DNA from: Bordetella sp. LUAb4
GTDB lineage: Bacteria; Pseudomonadota; Gammaproteobacteria; Burkholderiales; Burkholderiaceae_B
Assembly: GCF_021325795.1 (NCBI RefSeq)
Contig: NZ_JAHPZX010000001.1
Span: 558,001 to 622,000, forward strand
Reading direction: 5' to 3'
Length of the DNA: 64,000 bases
The translations under genes were made by a program, and so were the position numbers. How positions within the stretch are numbered: position 1 is the first letter of the stretch; each line of letters opens with the position of its first letter. The notes under the pieces were generated by a model that saw only the letters and a program-made list of their open reading frames with translations, ran no database searches and was not told the origin of the DNA. This document shows, one piece after another, positions 8,987 through 18,200 of the stretch.

Positions 8987-10555
8987 ATGGCTTTTACTAT
9001 CGAGCAACAATCAACTGGTTCGACTGATGTCTATAGCGACACCGTCAACGGCAGCCAAATCCTTGTCAAGCTGGTCGGCAACGTCTCGAGCGTTAGCTCG
9101 CTGGCGAGGCTTCCAATCAGTCTGACCTCGGACGCTGCGGGGAATACGGTGATTCCCGCAGCAAAAGCGACTATTTCCCCGTCTACTTCATCCACCACGG
9201 GAAACGGATTCATCTTCGACCCGTTACGCATAACCATTCTCGACAGTACATTGTCGATGGCGTCTATTTATCTGCGTATCGAAGATCCAACGGCTGGAGA
9301 TAGCGCTACTCTGCAACTGCACCCCACGGTTTTCGCCAAGTCCGAACTGGTGGTAAAGCCCACCAAGATCACCGAAGCGGTCAAAGGAATCGCTGCTATT
9401 GCTACGCTGACGCCTCCAGCCGGCGGCACCGTAACAGGGGGTAATACCCTGACATGGAAGATCGAATCAGACAACTACTACGACCTACTGAATCCTCCGG
9501 TAAATCAACCCGCGGCAACGGTCGCCGGCCAAAACGTCTACGAATTGGATACCAAGCCGCTCACCGCCTACGATCTGGCTCAAAACGGCGATGACATGGT
9601 CAGCTTCAGCTTGATGCTCGGCGATCCTGTCCATGGCATGAAAGTAGGCGGAGATACGCCGCAAACCAGTATCGAGCTGGGCTTGCTGGCCCCATACTTT
9701 GGACTCGACAAAGATCTTATTACTAATCAAACCCAGCAGGCCTGCAAAAAAGACGGTTATCCGATCATCATCCCTGTCGTCCATGACATGCAAAAGGACG
9801 ACTACCTATATCTGTATGCGTACGATTCGGTTAACGACCCTAGCATCAACAGTCCGTACATGTTGCAGCAGCACCAAATAAAAAACAAGGACATCGGTCA
9901 ACTCCTGCAAATAATGGTGCCGGTGGAAACGCCACCTTTGATAGTCAATGGGACGTATAGCATTTTTTATGTCTATAAAAAAACGAAGGATGGCAACGAA
10001 TCGACTTCGCCCACCTTCGATTTGCAAGTCGAGTTATCTGGCCAAGACCCCTATCTGAGCAATCCGGATAAATCCCTGACCCCCCCTTATGCCCAACCGC
10101 AGCCCTATAACAGAGCGAATTTTGACAATAAAGAGGACCTGCAGATCAAGATTACTTTCGACGGCCTAAAGAAGCCGCAAGCGGGAGATACTGTCCAACC
10201 TTTATTGCACCTGATCGGTTGCACTAGCGGAAACATGAACAGGGTGTACGACCGGAGTGTTCCGACCCCGTACAAAATCAAACAGTTAGATATTCCCCCG
10301 GACGGCGTGTTGGAGCTGGTTTGGCCCGACCCCGCCAACGGGCGTCGAACCATTACTTATGATGACTTGGCGAGCATCGACGGCTCGAATGGTGTCATGG
10401 TCTATACGTATGTCACCAAATCGGGGCAGTCCTCAATGTCACCCGGCCAACCCATGTCCGTGGACACGGTCAACCCCTACTCCAACCCCGTCAACACACC
10501 GCCCAACCTCGCTGAGGTACGCAAACAGTTGTTAGAACGCAAAGGCAAAAAGTAA
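8987..10555 (+). CDS. Hypothetical multi-module beta-rich protein (module cluster gene 2)
   Basis: A 522-residue protein of unknown function with no signal peptide or membrane helix. It looks modular: residues 1-110 and 110-225 are beta-rich and Thr/Ser/Ala-rich; residues about 235-350 are homologous to the whole of the upstream 146-residue protein (shared GYP[IV]I, LYAY and PPL...Y motifs); residues about 360-500 form another module containing GDTVQPLLHLIG and ending in a Pro/Asn-rich tail and a basic C-terminus (LLERKGKK). An AGGAGAG site precedes the ATG. The pattern recalls repeated bacterial Ig-like modules, but I do not assign a family. Base composition is lower in GC than the flanking housekeeping genes. 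Confidence 0.8.
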   Translation: MAFTIEQQSTGSTDVYSDTVNGSQILVKLVGNVSSVSSLARLPISLTSDAAGNTVIPAAKATISPSTSSTTGNGFIFDPLRITILDSTLSMASIYLRIEDPTAGDSATLQLHPTVFAKSELVVKPTKITEAVKGIAAIATLTPPAGGTVTGGNTLTWKIESDNYYDLLNPPVNQPAATVAGQNVYELDTKPLTAYDLAQNGDDMVSFSLMLGDPVHGMKVGGDTPQTSIELGLLAPYFGLDKDLITNQTQQACKKDGYPIIIPVVHDMQKDDYLYLYAYDSVNDPSINSPYMLQQHQIKNKDIGQLLQIMVPVETPPLIVNGTYSIFYVYKKTKDGNESTSPTFDLQVELSGQDPYLSNPDKSLTPPYAQPQPYNRANFDNKEDLQIKITFDGLKKPQAGDTVQPLLHLIGCTSGNMNRVYDRSVPTPYKIKQLDIPPDGVLELVWPDPANGRRTITYDDLASIDGSNGVMVYTYVTKSGQSSMSPGQPMSVDTVNPYSNPVNTPPNLAEVRKQLLERKGKK

Positions 10556-10570
10556 CCTTCAACGCTCCTC

Positions 10571-10592
10571 GGACACGGCGCAAGCCGTGTCC
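10571..10592 (+). promoter_or_regulatory. Stem with GCAA tetraloop between module cluster genes 2 and 3
   Basis: A nine-base perfect stem (GGACACGGC / GCCGTGTCC) closed by GCAA, a GNRA tetraloop, 16 bases after the stop of gene 2 and 28 bases before the ATG of gene 3. No T-run follows. It is likely to protect or divide the mRNA; inferred. Confidence 0.5.
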
Positions 10593-10619
10593 GGATCTTC
10601 GTCATACAAAAGTTTAATC

Positions 10620-11399
10620 ATGACGCCGGACAATAGCCTTCCCCCAACTGCCCCGAAGATTGCCGTACAGAACTTCAATGGCTTGATCGATGATGCCTTT
10701 ATTGAAAGTTGCGGCGGAAAAATTCCTTTTAACTTCCCGACCTATTCTGATTACCAGGAGGGCGATACTCTGGAACTCTGGGGAAACGGCACGATGCTGC
10801 ACCTCGAAAAGGTGCCAAAATCCATCATCAACACGGGCACCTCCTCAACGTTCACCGTGGATTCCTCGTTCTTCAATTACACCGGGATGAGCAACCTCTG
10901 GTTCAGGCTGACCGATCCATTGAGAAACCCAACGCTCACGGATTATCAGCACTATAAAGTCCAGCGAAAAAAATACCCAGAACCCGATGATCCGTCACTA
11001 TCCGGGATCAAAGCTCCCACGCTCTCTCCGACAAAATACGGCCAGCAGCAATTTCTAAGCGACGAGCCCCTTAAGGTTACGGTTGCCTATGACAATATGG
11101 ATAAGACCGATATCGTCAATGTTCGGTTCGAGCTGCGCGCAACAACCTCCGACCGAGGTTCCATGTTTTTTTATCCAGTAATGGATATCCCCGTCAAAAT
11201 CTCCACGACCGACGCACACAACGGCTACGCCGTGTGTACTGTGCCAGCCGGTAGTTTTACCGGGGTCGATGAGAATATCGGACGAGTTTATTTCGCGATC
11301 CGCAGCCGCGATCCTCTTGATTCAGATTCCCTCTATCTGAACGACGAATCCAAGCGCGCGTTATTCCAGGTCGATGTAGTGCCCCCCCACTCCGCATGA
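10620..11399 (+). CDS. Hypothetical beta-rich protein (module cluster gene 3)
   Basis: A 259-residue protein I do not recognise. It begins MTPDNSLPPTAPKIAVQNFN and appears to hold two beta-sandwich modules: residues about 10-115 (with GLIDDAFIESCGGKIPFNFP and EGDTLELWGNG, resembling the modules of the two upstream genes) and about 130-255 (DEPLKVTVAYDNMDKTDIVN, then GRVYFAIRSRDP). No signal peptide is seen. An in-frame GTG at 10587 lies inside the upstream hairpin, so the ATG at 10620 is preferred, though its ribosome site is weak. It is followed 114 bases later by the first autotransporter. The role is unknown; location suggests a link to the surface proteins but nothing in the sequence proves it. 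Confidence 0.75.
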   Translation: MTPDNSLPPTAPKIAVQNFNGLIDDAFIESCGGKIPFNFPTYSDYQEGDTLELWGNGTMLHLEKVPKSIINTGTSSTFTVDSSFFNYTGMSNLWFRLTDPLRNPTLTDYQHYKVQRKKYPEPDDPSLSGIKAPTLSPTKYGQQQFLSDEPLKVTVAYDNMDKTDIVNVRFELRATTSDRGSMFFYPVMDIPVKISTTDAHNGYAVCTVPAGSFTGVDENIGRVYFAIRSRDPLDSDSLYLNDESKRALFQVDVVPPHSA

Positions 11400-11513
11400 C
11401 CAAGGCACGAATCGCCGTTCCGTGACATTCAGTAACTATAGATTACCCTATGCCAGGTGGTTAGTTGTTCCAGACTACCCCCACGGACGTGGCTCATGGA
11501 ACACCTGAAAAAT

Positions 11514-14500
11514 ATGCCTATCAAGCGCTTTCGCCTTAAAACCAGCGCCTACCTGCTGGCGACTTCTTCGATCATGCTTTGCGACGTGTCACACGCAGCG
11601 ACTGACCCCTGCACCCCGAAATTGAATACATCGGGTCCGCTCGGCGGTGCGAATGGCACGCCCAATTTTGCGAGCGGAGGATCAAGGGGAGTCAATACGG
11701 CGAACGAATGCGCCGTCTGGACCGTACAAAACGGCGGTTTGCTCAATGTGGCAACCAACGGCAGTATCGGCAATGCCTATATGGACACCGGGACCCTGTT
11801 GATAAGCGGGACGGTAACCGGCTTTGCCGAGGCTGGCGGATTCTATACACCCGACGATACGCGCGTACCCGCACGTCAAGGCGGGCAGGGCACCATCACC
11901 ATCAACGCGGGCGGACTGCTGGGCACGGCACTTATAGGCCCGGATTCATCCCTGACCGCGACAGGAGCCAATAGCAGCAACCGCGCTCAAATCGGCGCAA
12001 TCCAGACCGAAGGTACGGTCACGCTGGACAACGCACTGATCGATCCAGCACTGGCCACACACCAGGTACAAGCCAGTCTTTCGATGGAAGGCGGCACCGT
12101 CACCGTCAATAATTCGGAGATCAGGGGCGACGATGGCGTTCTTGGTGGACTGCTGATGGTGGCGCCGCGCGCGCAAACGAACACGACCTCGAAGATGGTA
12201 GTTACCAATAGCCAGGTAACCCATGTCAGCGATGCCCCCGCCATTACGGTCAGTGAGCTAGGATTTGGCTACCTTGACTACGACCTGACCCTGACCGATA
12301 CGACTGCCACGTCCTCGAGCTACGCGATATTCATTCGGCAACGTGCGCCCGCCGCGGGATATGCCGGCCATGGCGCCATAACGCTCACGGTCAGTGGCGG
12401 CACCTACACCGGCTCCAACGCCCTCGACGTCGAGGCCATGGGCACCCAACCGGTGCTGATCACGCTCAGTAATGGGACCCAACTGCTAGCGCCTACCCTG
12501 GGCAGCTTTGATGCCGGCACCGCCCTGCTGCTGGCGGGTGCGCCCACCGTGAACTCGACCGATAGCGTCATCCAAGGCGCCGACCACGGGCTGAAACTCA
12601 TATCAGATCCGCGCGCCCAGGGCGGCGCCACCGTCACGCTGGTAAATACACAAGTGTCAGGTGCCAATGGCTCCGCCATCGCCATCACCCGCGAGAATGG
12701 CGATGCCATCACGCATAACGCAGTGACCATCGGCGCCGGCACCACGCTCAGCGGCGGAGATGGCAATATCCTTACCATCGACAACGGCGCCCTGGCCGAT
12801 TTCCTCGTCGACTCGCGTGCGGGTGGAGGTAACGGGGCAGTCGATCTCTCCGGCAACGTCCAGGCCACGGGCAGCGGTACCAACCTGAACGTGGCGCTGC
12901 ACACCAATGCCAGCATCACCGGTAGCGTCAACGCTTCAGCGGGCAGCAGCGTCACGCTGACCGCTGACACGCTCTCATCACGGTTGAATGGCGCCGTTAC
13001 CGCGGATGCCGCAACGGCCAACGTGGACTTGAGCAACGGCGCCACGATAACCGGCGGCGTGGCATTGACGAGCCAGTCCATCGGTCGGCTCTCTCTTGCC
13101 GGCAGCGGCACAATGTTGTCCAACAGCAACAGTGCCGCGGTCACTGTCGACGATAGCAACGTAACTATTAACCTTTACGAAGGCGCCACGTTGGCGGGCC
13201 GGAATAATGTCCTGGTCGATGTCGCAAACGCCGGCCAGGCCGACGTGACGATGGACAATACCGTACAGAGCGGCGACATGACCCGGTCTGCCGACAGCAC
13301 GCTCAACGTTACGCTGCAAAACGCAACGCAATATACGGGCAATGTCACGGCCAACACCATGACCGTGAACAGCGGTGCGACATGGCTGCTGGCCAATCCG
13401 TACGCTTCGACCGTCGACACCCTGTCCATGAACAGTGGCATCGTCGACTTCAACTCGGCGACGGGGCCCTACAAGACGCTCACCGTAAACTCGCTGACCG
13501 GTGGCGGCGGCACATTCAACATGGGCGTGGATTTCAACCCCGGCGCCGGCAACGATCTGTTAGCGGTCAAAGGGCCAGTCAACAGCGCCAATCTGTTAGC
13601 CATCGGCGACGGCGATCAAGGCATTCATGATCCGCGCAACAACATCACTGTGGTGCAGACCGGCGGGGGCTCAGGTCAATTCGGGTTGGCGGGTACGGGC
13701 AAAGTGGACGCCGGGATCTATGTCTACTCCTTGAAGCCGGTCGGCAACGATTGGTTGCTGGTGCGCGATGGAACGACACCGCCTTCCAATCCCACGGATC
13801 CCACGAATCCTACCGATCCAACAAATCCCACGAACCCCACCGGCCCTGGCAATCCCAATAACGGCAACCCAACCTCTACGCCCGACCCCAAGGACTTGTC
13901 GCCGGCTGCAAAAACGGCGCTCAGCCTGTCCAGTTCCCTGCCCTATGTCTTTTACGGCGAAATGGGCACGCTGCGGCAACGCCAGGGCGACCTGCGCTTG
14001 AACAAAGCGGACAGCGGCGTGTGGGCGCGTAGCTACTACAACCGCACACAAATCGCCGAGTCCGCCGCGCCCGACTATGATCTGGACCAGTACGGCGGCG
14101 CCATTGGTGCCGACAAACGGCTGGTGCTGCAATCCGGTGACCTCTATGTCGGCGGCTTCGGCAGCTATAGCTACAACACGCTAGGCATCCAGGGCGGCTC
14201 CACGGGCCGTATCAACAGTTACGGCCTGGGCGGCTATGCCACTTGGGTGCGCACCGACGGTTGGTACCTCGATAGCGTGGTCAAGGCCAACAACTTCGAA
14301 AATGAAGCGCGCGTGATCGGCAGCAATGGCAAACCCGCCCGCGGCAAATACAGCAGACCTGGCATCGGGGCGTCGGTGGAGCTGGGCAAGCATATCGACA
14401 TCGGCAACAAAGGCTTCATCGAACCCTACGCCCAGCTGGCCGGCTTCCATGCGCGCAGTGCGAGTAAAGACCTCGACAGCGGTTTCCAGATTCGCAGCGG

Positions 14501-14807
14501 GACGACCAAATCCTTCCAGGCGCAGGTGGGCATGCTAGCCGGGAGCAATATCGAGGTCGGCAAAGGCTATGTGGTGCAGCCTTACATCAAGGGCGCTTTC
14601 ATCCGCGAATTCGTCAACGACAACAGCGTGACACTGAACGGCACGCGCATCCTCGACGACCTATCCGGTAACCGCATGCTGGTGGGCGCCGGCGTGGCCA
14701 CACAGGTCAAGCAAAACCTGCAGGTGCATCTCGACGTGGACTACACGACGGGCGGGCCGGTGAACAATTCGGTGAACCTGAACCTGGGTGTGCGTTACGC
14801 CTTCTGA
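11514..14807 (+). CDS. Autotransporter 1, pertactin-like (type Va secretion), subfamily A
   Basis: A 1097-residue autotransporter. From the ATG at 11514 it has a signal peptide (MPIKRFRLKTSAYLLATSSI, cut near residue 28), then a beta-helical passenger rich in Gly, Thr, Asn and short repeats (about 30-750) and a pertactin-like autochaperone stretch (TFNMGVDFNPGAGNDLL). An Asn/Thr-Pro repeat linker follows (about 757-787), then an alpha-helical segment and a C-terminal beta-barrel (about 830-1097) ending NLGVRYAF with the terminal Phe expected for outer-membrane assembly. The mature passenger has only two cysteines, Cys33 and Cys66. An RGD motif is at residues 204-206. Alternative starts at 11496 (ATG) and 11457 (GTG) only lengthen the leader. 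The barrel is the most divergent of the three subfamily A copies. Confidence 0.93.
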   Translation: MPIKRFRLKTSAYLLATSSIMLCDVSHAATDPCTPKLNTSGPLGGANGTPNFASGGSRGVNTANECAVWTVQNGGLLNVATNGSIGNAYMDTGTLLISGTVTGFAEAGGFYTPDDTRVPARQGGQGTITINAGGLLGTALIGPDSSLTATGANSSNRAQIGAIQTEGTVTLDNALIDPALATHQVQASLSMEGGTVTVNNSEIRGDDGVLGGLLMVAPRAQTNTTSKMVVTNSQVTHVSDAPAITVSELGFGYLDYDLTLTDTTATSSSYAIFIRQRAPAAGYAGHGAITLTVSGGTYTGSNALDVEAMGTQPVLITLSNGTQLLAPTLGSFDAGTALLLAGAPTVNSTDSVIQGADHGLKLISDPRAQGGATVTLVNTQVSGANGSAIAITRENGDAITHNAVTIGAGTTLSGGDGNILTIDNGALADFLVDSRAGGGNGAVDLSGNVQATGSGTNLNVALHTNASITGSVNASAGSSVTLTADTLSSRLNGAVTADAATANVDLSNGATITGGVALTSQSIGRLSLAGSGTMLSNSNSAAVTVDDSNVTINLYEGATLAGRNNVLVDVANAGQADVTMDNTVQSGDMTRSADSTLNVTLQNATQYTGNVTANTMTVNSGATWLLANPYASTVDTLSMNSGIVDFNSATGPYKTLTVNSLTGGGGTFNMGVDFNPGAGNDLLAVKGPVNSANLLAIGDGDQGIHDPRNNITVVQTGGGSGQFGLAGTGKVDAGIYVYSLKPVGNDWLLVRDGTTPPSNPTDPTNPTDPTNPTNPTGPGNPNNGNPTSTPDPKDLSPAAKTALSLSSSLPYVFYGEMGTLRQRQGDLRLNKADSGVWARSYYNRTQIAESAAPDYDLDQYGGAIGADKRLVLQSGDLYVGGFGSYSYNTLGIQGGSTGRINSYGLGGYATWVRTDGWYLDSVVKANNFENEARVIGSNGKPARGKYSRPGIGASVELGKHIDIGNKGFIEPYAQLAGFHARSASKDLDSGFQIRSGTTKSFQAQVGMLAGSNIEVGKGYVVQPYIKGAFIREFVNDNSVTLNGTRILDDLSGNRMLVGAGVATQVKQNLQVHLDVDYTTGGPVNNSVNLNLGVRYAF
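13788..13872 (+). repeat. 9-bp tandem repeats encoding Asn/Thr-Pro linker, autotransporter 1
   Basis: Degenerate nine-base units of the form AAT-CCC-ACG encode an NPT/NPTDPT tract joining passenger and barrel. Length changes in units of nine would stay in frame. Confidence 0.8.
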
Positions 14808-14823
14808 TCGCTTCCAGCGATCA
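14805..14823 (+). terminator. Hairpin at the stop codon of autotransporter 1
   Basis: A seven-base stem TGATCGC / GCGATCA with a five-base loop; the stop codon is part of the left arm. There is no T-run. A second GC-rich hairpin follows near 14840-14865. Possible Rho-independent function is weak. Confidence 0.4.
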
Positions 14824-14888
14824 ACATCCGGGCGATCCGCCGCGCGCTTATCCAGGCGCGCGACGGTCGCGAGCTATATCCAGGATCA

Positions 14889-14950
14889 GATACTTCCGAT
14901 ATGAGGGCGAGTACACAGCGATGAAAATCCGCGTTTCACCTCACATCCAC
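14889..14950 (+). repeat. Autotransporter upstream element, copy 1 (degenerate)
   Basis: The stretch with TTCCGATATGAG and ATGAAAATCC...GTTTCACCTCA aligns with the elements at 15138-15200 and 18664-18715 that precede autotransporters 2 and 3. Here it precedes only a short barrel remnant, as if the gene it once served was deleted. Confidence 0.55.
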
Positions 14951-14995
14951 GTCCTGGCCCACCAAGAGTCTTGAGCACGGTCAAGTCAATGGACG

Positions 14996-15118
14996 ACCGC
15001 GGTCATGCGCAAGTTCGTCAACGAGAACACCGTCGCACTCAACGGCACCCGCATCAAGAACGACATGTCGGGCAACCACAGGCTGGTCGGCACCGGCGTG
15101 CGCTACCTATTCTGGTAG
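14996..15118 (+). pseudogene. Remnant of a deleted sixth autotransporter (barrel C-terminus)
   Basis: Forty codons read TAVMRKFVNENTVALNGTRI, then KNDMSGNHRLVGTGVRYLFW and a stop. This matches the last barrel strands of autotransporters 2 and 3 (NGTRIKNDMSGNH, LVGTGV), but an internal deletion joins GTGV directly to RYLF, removing about 30 residues, and the ancestral TGA has become TGG before a TAG. No start or passenger is present. With the degenerate upstream element at 14889 it marks a former gene between autotransporters 1 and 2. The KNDM sequence places it with copies 2 and 3, not copy 1 (which has LDDL). Confidence 0.85.
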
Positions 15119-15137
15119 CCGCCAGGCAGGTCAGATT

Positions 15138-15200
15138 TTTCCGATATGTCCTAGGGTAAATACCAATGAGAATTCGGTTTTCACCTACCGATCACCGTCT
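15138..15200 (+). promoter_or_regulatory. Autotransporter upstream element, copy 2
   Basis: Contains TTTCCGATATG, AGGGTAAATACC and ATGAGAATTCGGTTTTCACC, close to the element before autotransporter 3. The GGTAAA/TTCACC ends form an imperfect dyad. It lies 80-140 bases before the start of autotransporter 2, so it probably carries the promoter or an operator. Role inferred from position and conservation. Confidence 0.5.
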
Positions 15201-15279
15201 CACCCGCCGACAATTAAAATACGACCCGGTCATTTGACGACCAGTCGTAGCGGCGCATGGGGCCGTGTCCAATCTCCCC

Positions 15280-18200
15280 ATGCCTATGACATCCTTCCGT
15301 CTAAAAGCCACCGCCTGCCTGCTTGGCACCTCGTCCCTGTTGCTCTGTGGCACGTCTTACGCGGCGACAGATCCCTGCACTGGCGCGCCTTTAGACCGAC
15401 AGGCGCAGATGAACGGCTCGACGACCACTTTCGCGAACGGCACACCAAAGACCGTGCCGGGTCCTACCAACTGTGCAGTCTGGTCTGTCACCAATGGCGG
15501 TTCGCTGGCCATCCAATCCGGTGGCGGCATCGGCAATGCTTTCATGGACATAGGAACCTTGAGCGTGCAGGACGGCGGAGTCGTCACGGGTTTCGCGGAA
15601 GCGGGGGGCTACTACCGTCCGTCAGACAGCACAGTCGATGGTCCCAGCGCGCAAGGGGTAATTGGCACAATCAACATCTATGGGGGAGGCCAGCTCGGAA
15701 CAGCGCTAATCGGACCGCAGTCGACCCTGAATTCGCTAGGTACCGATGACAATAATCGTGCTCGTGTTGGCAGCATAGAAACCGATGGAACAGTCACATT
15801 GAGCCATACGTTGGTGGACCCCAACCTTGCCGTTTATACAGCTGGCGCCGCCCTGGCCATCGACGGCGGACAAGTCACCATCAACGACTCGGAAATCAGA
15901 GGCGGCAACGGCGCTGGCAACGCGATCCGAATAATGGGACAACGCACCGAAGCGAACACTACCGCTACGGTGAACATCACGAATAGCAAGATTGACCAGG
16001 TCCCGGATGCGGACGCGATCGCGCTACTCGACCGGGGCGGTTACCTGGATTACAACCTGACCCTTACGAATACAGACGTCACATCCGCCCCGAGCAACGC
16101 GCTTTACATTGGACAAACCGCCCCGCCTGTCACGAATGACGGCCATGGCGCAATAAATGTCTCCATCAGCGGCGGCACCTACACGGGTGGCAATGCGGGA
16201 ATCGCGGCGGACGTGTGGGGCACTAAACCGGTCGATATTACGCTTACGAATGGCGTACATGTGCTCGCTCCCAACACCGGCGCAGGCGATATCGGCAATG
16301 CCATGCTGCTCACGGGCACCGCGAACGTGACGGCCACCGACAGCGTCCTGGAAGGTGCGAGCCATGGCTTGAAAATCGGCTCCGCTCGCAATGCCCTGGG
16401 CGGCCCGACCGTGGCGCTGGCGGACACACAAGTCACCGGCACCAACGGGTCCGCTATCTACATCACCCGCGGCAACCAGGATGCCGTCACGCATTCCACC
16501 ATCACCATCGGCGCCGGTACGACGCTCAGCGGCGGCGACGGCAATATTCTTACCACCGACAACGGTGCCCTCGCCGACTTTACCGTCGACGGTAACGCGG
16601 GCACGCGCAATGGCGCAGTCAATCTCGTCGGCAACATCGCGGCCAGCGGCGCCGGCACCGGTCTGAACGTTCAATTGAAGACGAATGCCACCATCAATGG
16701 CAACATCGTCGCATCGGCGGGTAGCGGCGTCACTTTGGTGGGGGATACGGCGTCCTCCCATTTGAATGGGGCAGTAACGGCGGCCGCCTCGACGGCCAAT
16801 GTGAACCTGAGCAACGGCGCCAAGGTCACCGGCGGCGTTGCCCTGAGCGACCGATCGACCGGGCAGATCGCGCTTACCGGAAACGGTTCGGCGCTGAGCA
16901 ATGGCAATGGTGCCGCGATCAGCGTCAATGACAGCACCGCAACGATCGCGCTGAACAGTGGCGCAACGCTGGCAGGCAAGGACAATCTGCTGGTCGACGT
17001 CAGGAATGCCGGTCAGGCGGACGTCACGCTGGACAACACGGTGCAGACCGGCGACATGATGCGTGCGGCCGACAGCACCTTGAACGTGAAGTTGCAAAAC
17101 AACACGCAGTACACCGGCAACGTCAAAGCCAACAGCATGACGGTGAGCAGCGGCTCCTCGTGGCTGATGGACAATCCGCAAGCCACGGATATCGGCGGCT
17201 TGACGCTCAATACCGGCCTGGTGGATTTCAATGCCGGCAACGGTCCCTTCAAGACGCTCAAGACCTCGAGCCTGGACGGGTCGGGCGGCCGCTTCAATAT
17301 GGGCGTGGACTTCAACCCCGGTGCCGGCAATGACCTGCTGCAGGTCGCCGGCAAGGTGGACAACGACAACCGCCTGCACGTCGACGCCAAGGACCAGAGC
17401 GTGGCGGATCCCCGCAATCACATCACCCTGGTGCAAACAGGCGGCGGTAATGGCCAGTTCGGATTGGTGGAAGGTGAAAAAGTCGACGCCGGCATCTACG
17501 TCTACAACTTGCAGCGCACGGGTGACGATTGGGAATTGGTGCAGAGCGGGACACGCCCTGACAATCCCAAGAATCCGAACCATCCGGACGATCCGGATCA
17601 CCCTGATGATCCCAATCACCCCAACAATCCCGACAACCCCGACAATCCCAACAACCCGGATAACCCCGGCAATCCGGACAAGAACCCGCCCAAGAACATT
17701 CCCGACGCCCAGCACCTGTCGCCCGCGGCCAAGACGGCACTCAACGTCGCCAGCGCTCTGCCCTTCGAGTTCTATGGCGAAATGGACACCCTGCGCAAAC
17801 GCCAGGGCGACCTGCGCCTGAACAAGACCGACAACGGCGCATGGGTGCGCAGCTTCAGCAACTTCAACGAAATCCGCGAAGCGGCCGCGCCCGGCTACAG
17901 CCTGAATCAATACGGCGGCGCCTTCGGTGCGGACAAGCGCTTTGAATTGTCTTCCGGCGATATGTACGTCGGTGGCTTCGGCTCCTATAGCTACAACACC
18001 GTGGGCGTGGATGGCGGTTCGTCGGGACGCACCAACAGCTACGGCCTGGGTGGCTACGCCACCTGGTTGCGCAGCGACGGCTGGTATGTGGACAGCATCC
18101 TCAAGGCCAACAGCTTCGAGAACGATTTGCGCGTGGTCGGCAGCAACGGCACGCCCGCTCATGGCCACTACAACACACCGGGCTACGGCGGGTCGGTGGA

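Larger units (their letters stand above)
14808..15279. other. Intergenic region between autotransporters 1 and 2
   Basis: This 472-base gap holds no intact gene. It contains two hairpins after autotransporter 1, a degenerate upstream element, the autotransporter remnant, a second better-kept upstream element (15138-15200) and the leader of autotransporter 2. Confidence 0.8.

Noticed and set aside
11457-11513. GTG and ATG starts upstream of autotransporter 1
   Set aside because: The MPIKRFRLK start at 11514 matches the paralogues; upstream codons give a longer unconserved leader.
13788-13872. Possible CRISPR-like or satellite repeats at the Asn-Pro tracts
   Set aside because: Units are nine bases with no spacers and lie in frame within autotransporter genes; they are coding repeats.
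14971-15159. A 62-codon plus-strand reading starting at 14971
   Set aside because: It is in the wrong frame relative to the autotransporter remnant, whose own frame gives recognisable barrel sequence.
15256-15289. Short upstream open reading in the autotransporter 2 leader (MGPCPISPCL)
   Set aside because: The shared GCATGGGGCCGTGTC leader has an ATG that is out of frame in copy 2 but in frame in copy 3, so a conserved leader peptide is not supported.
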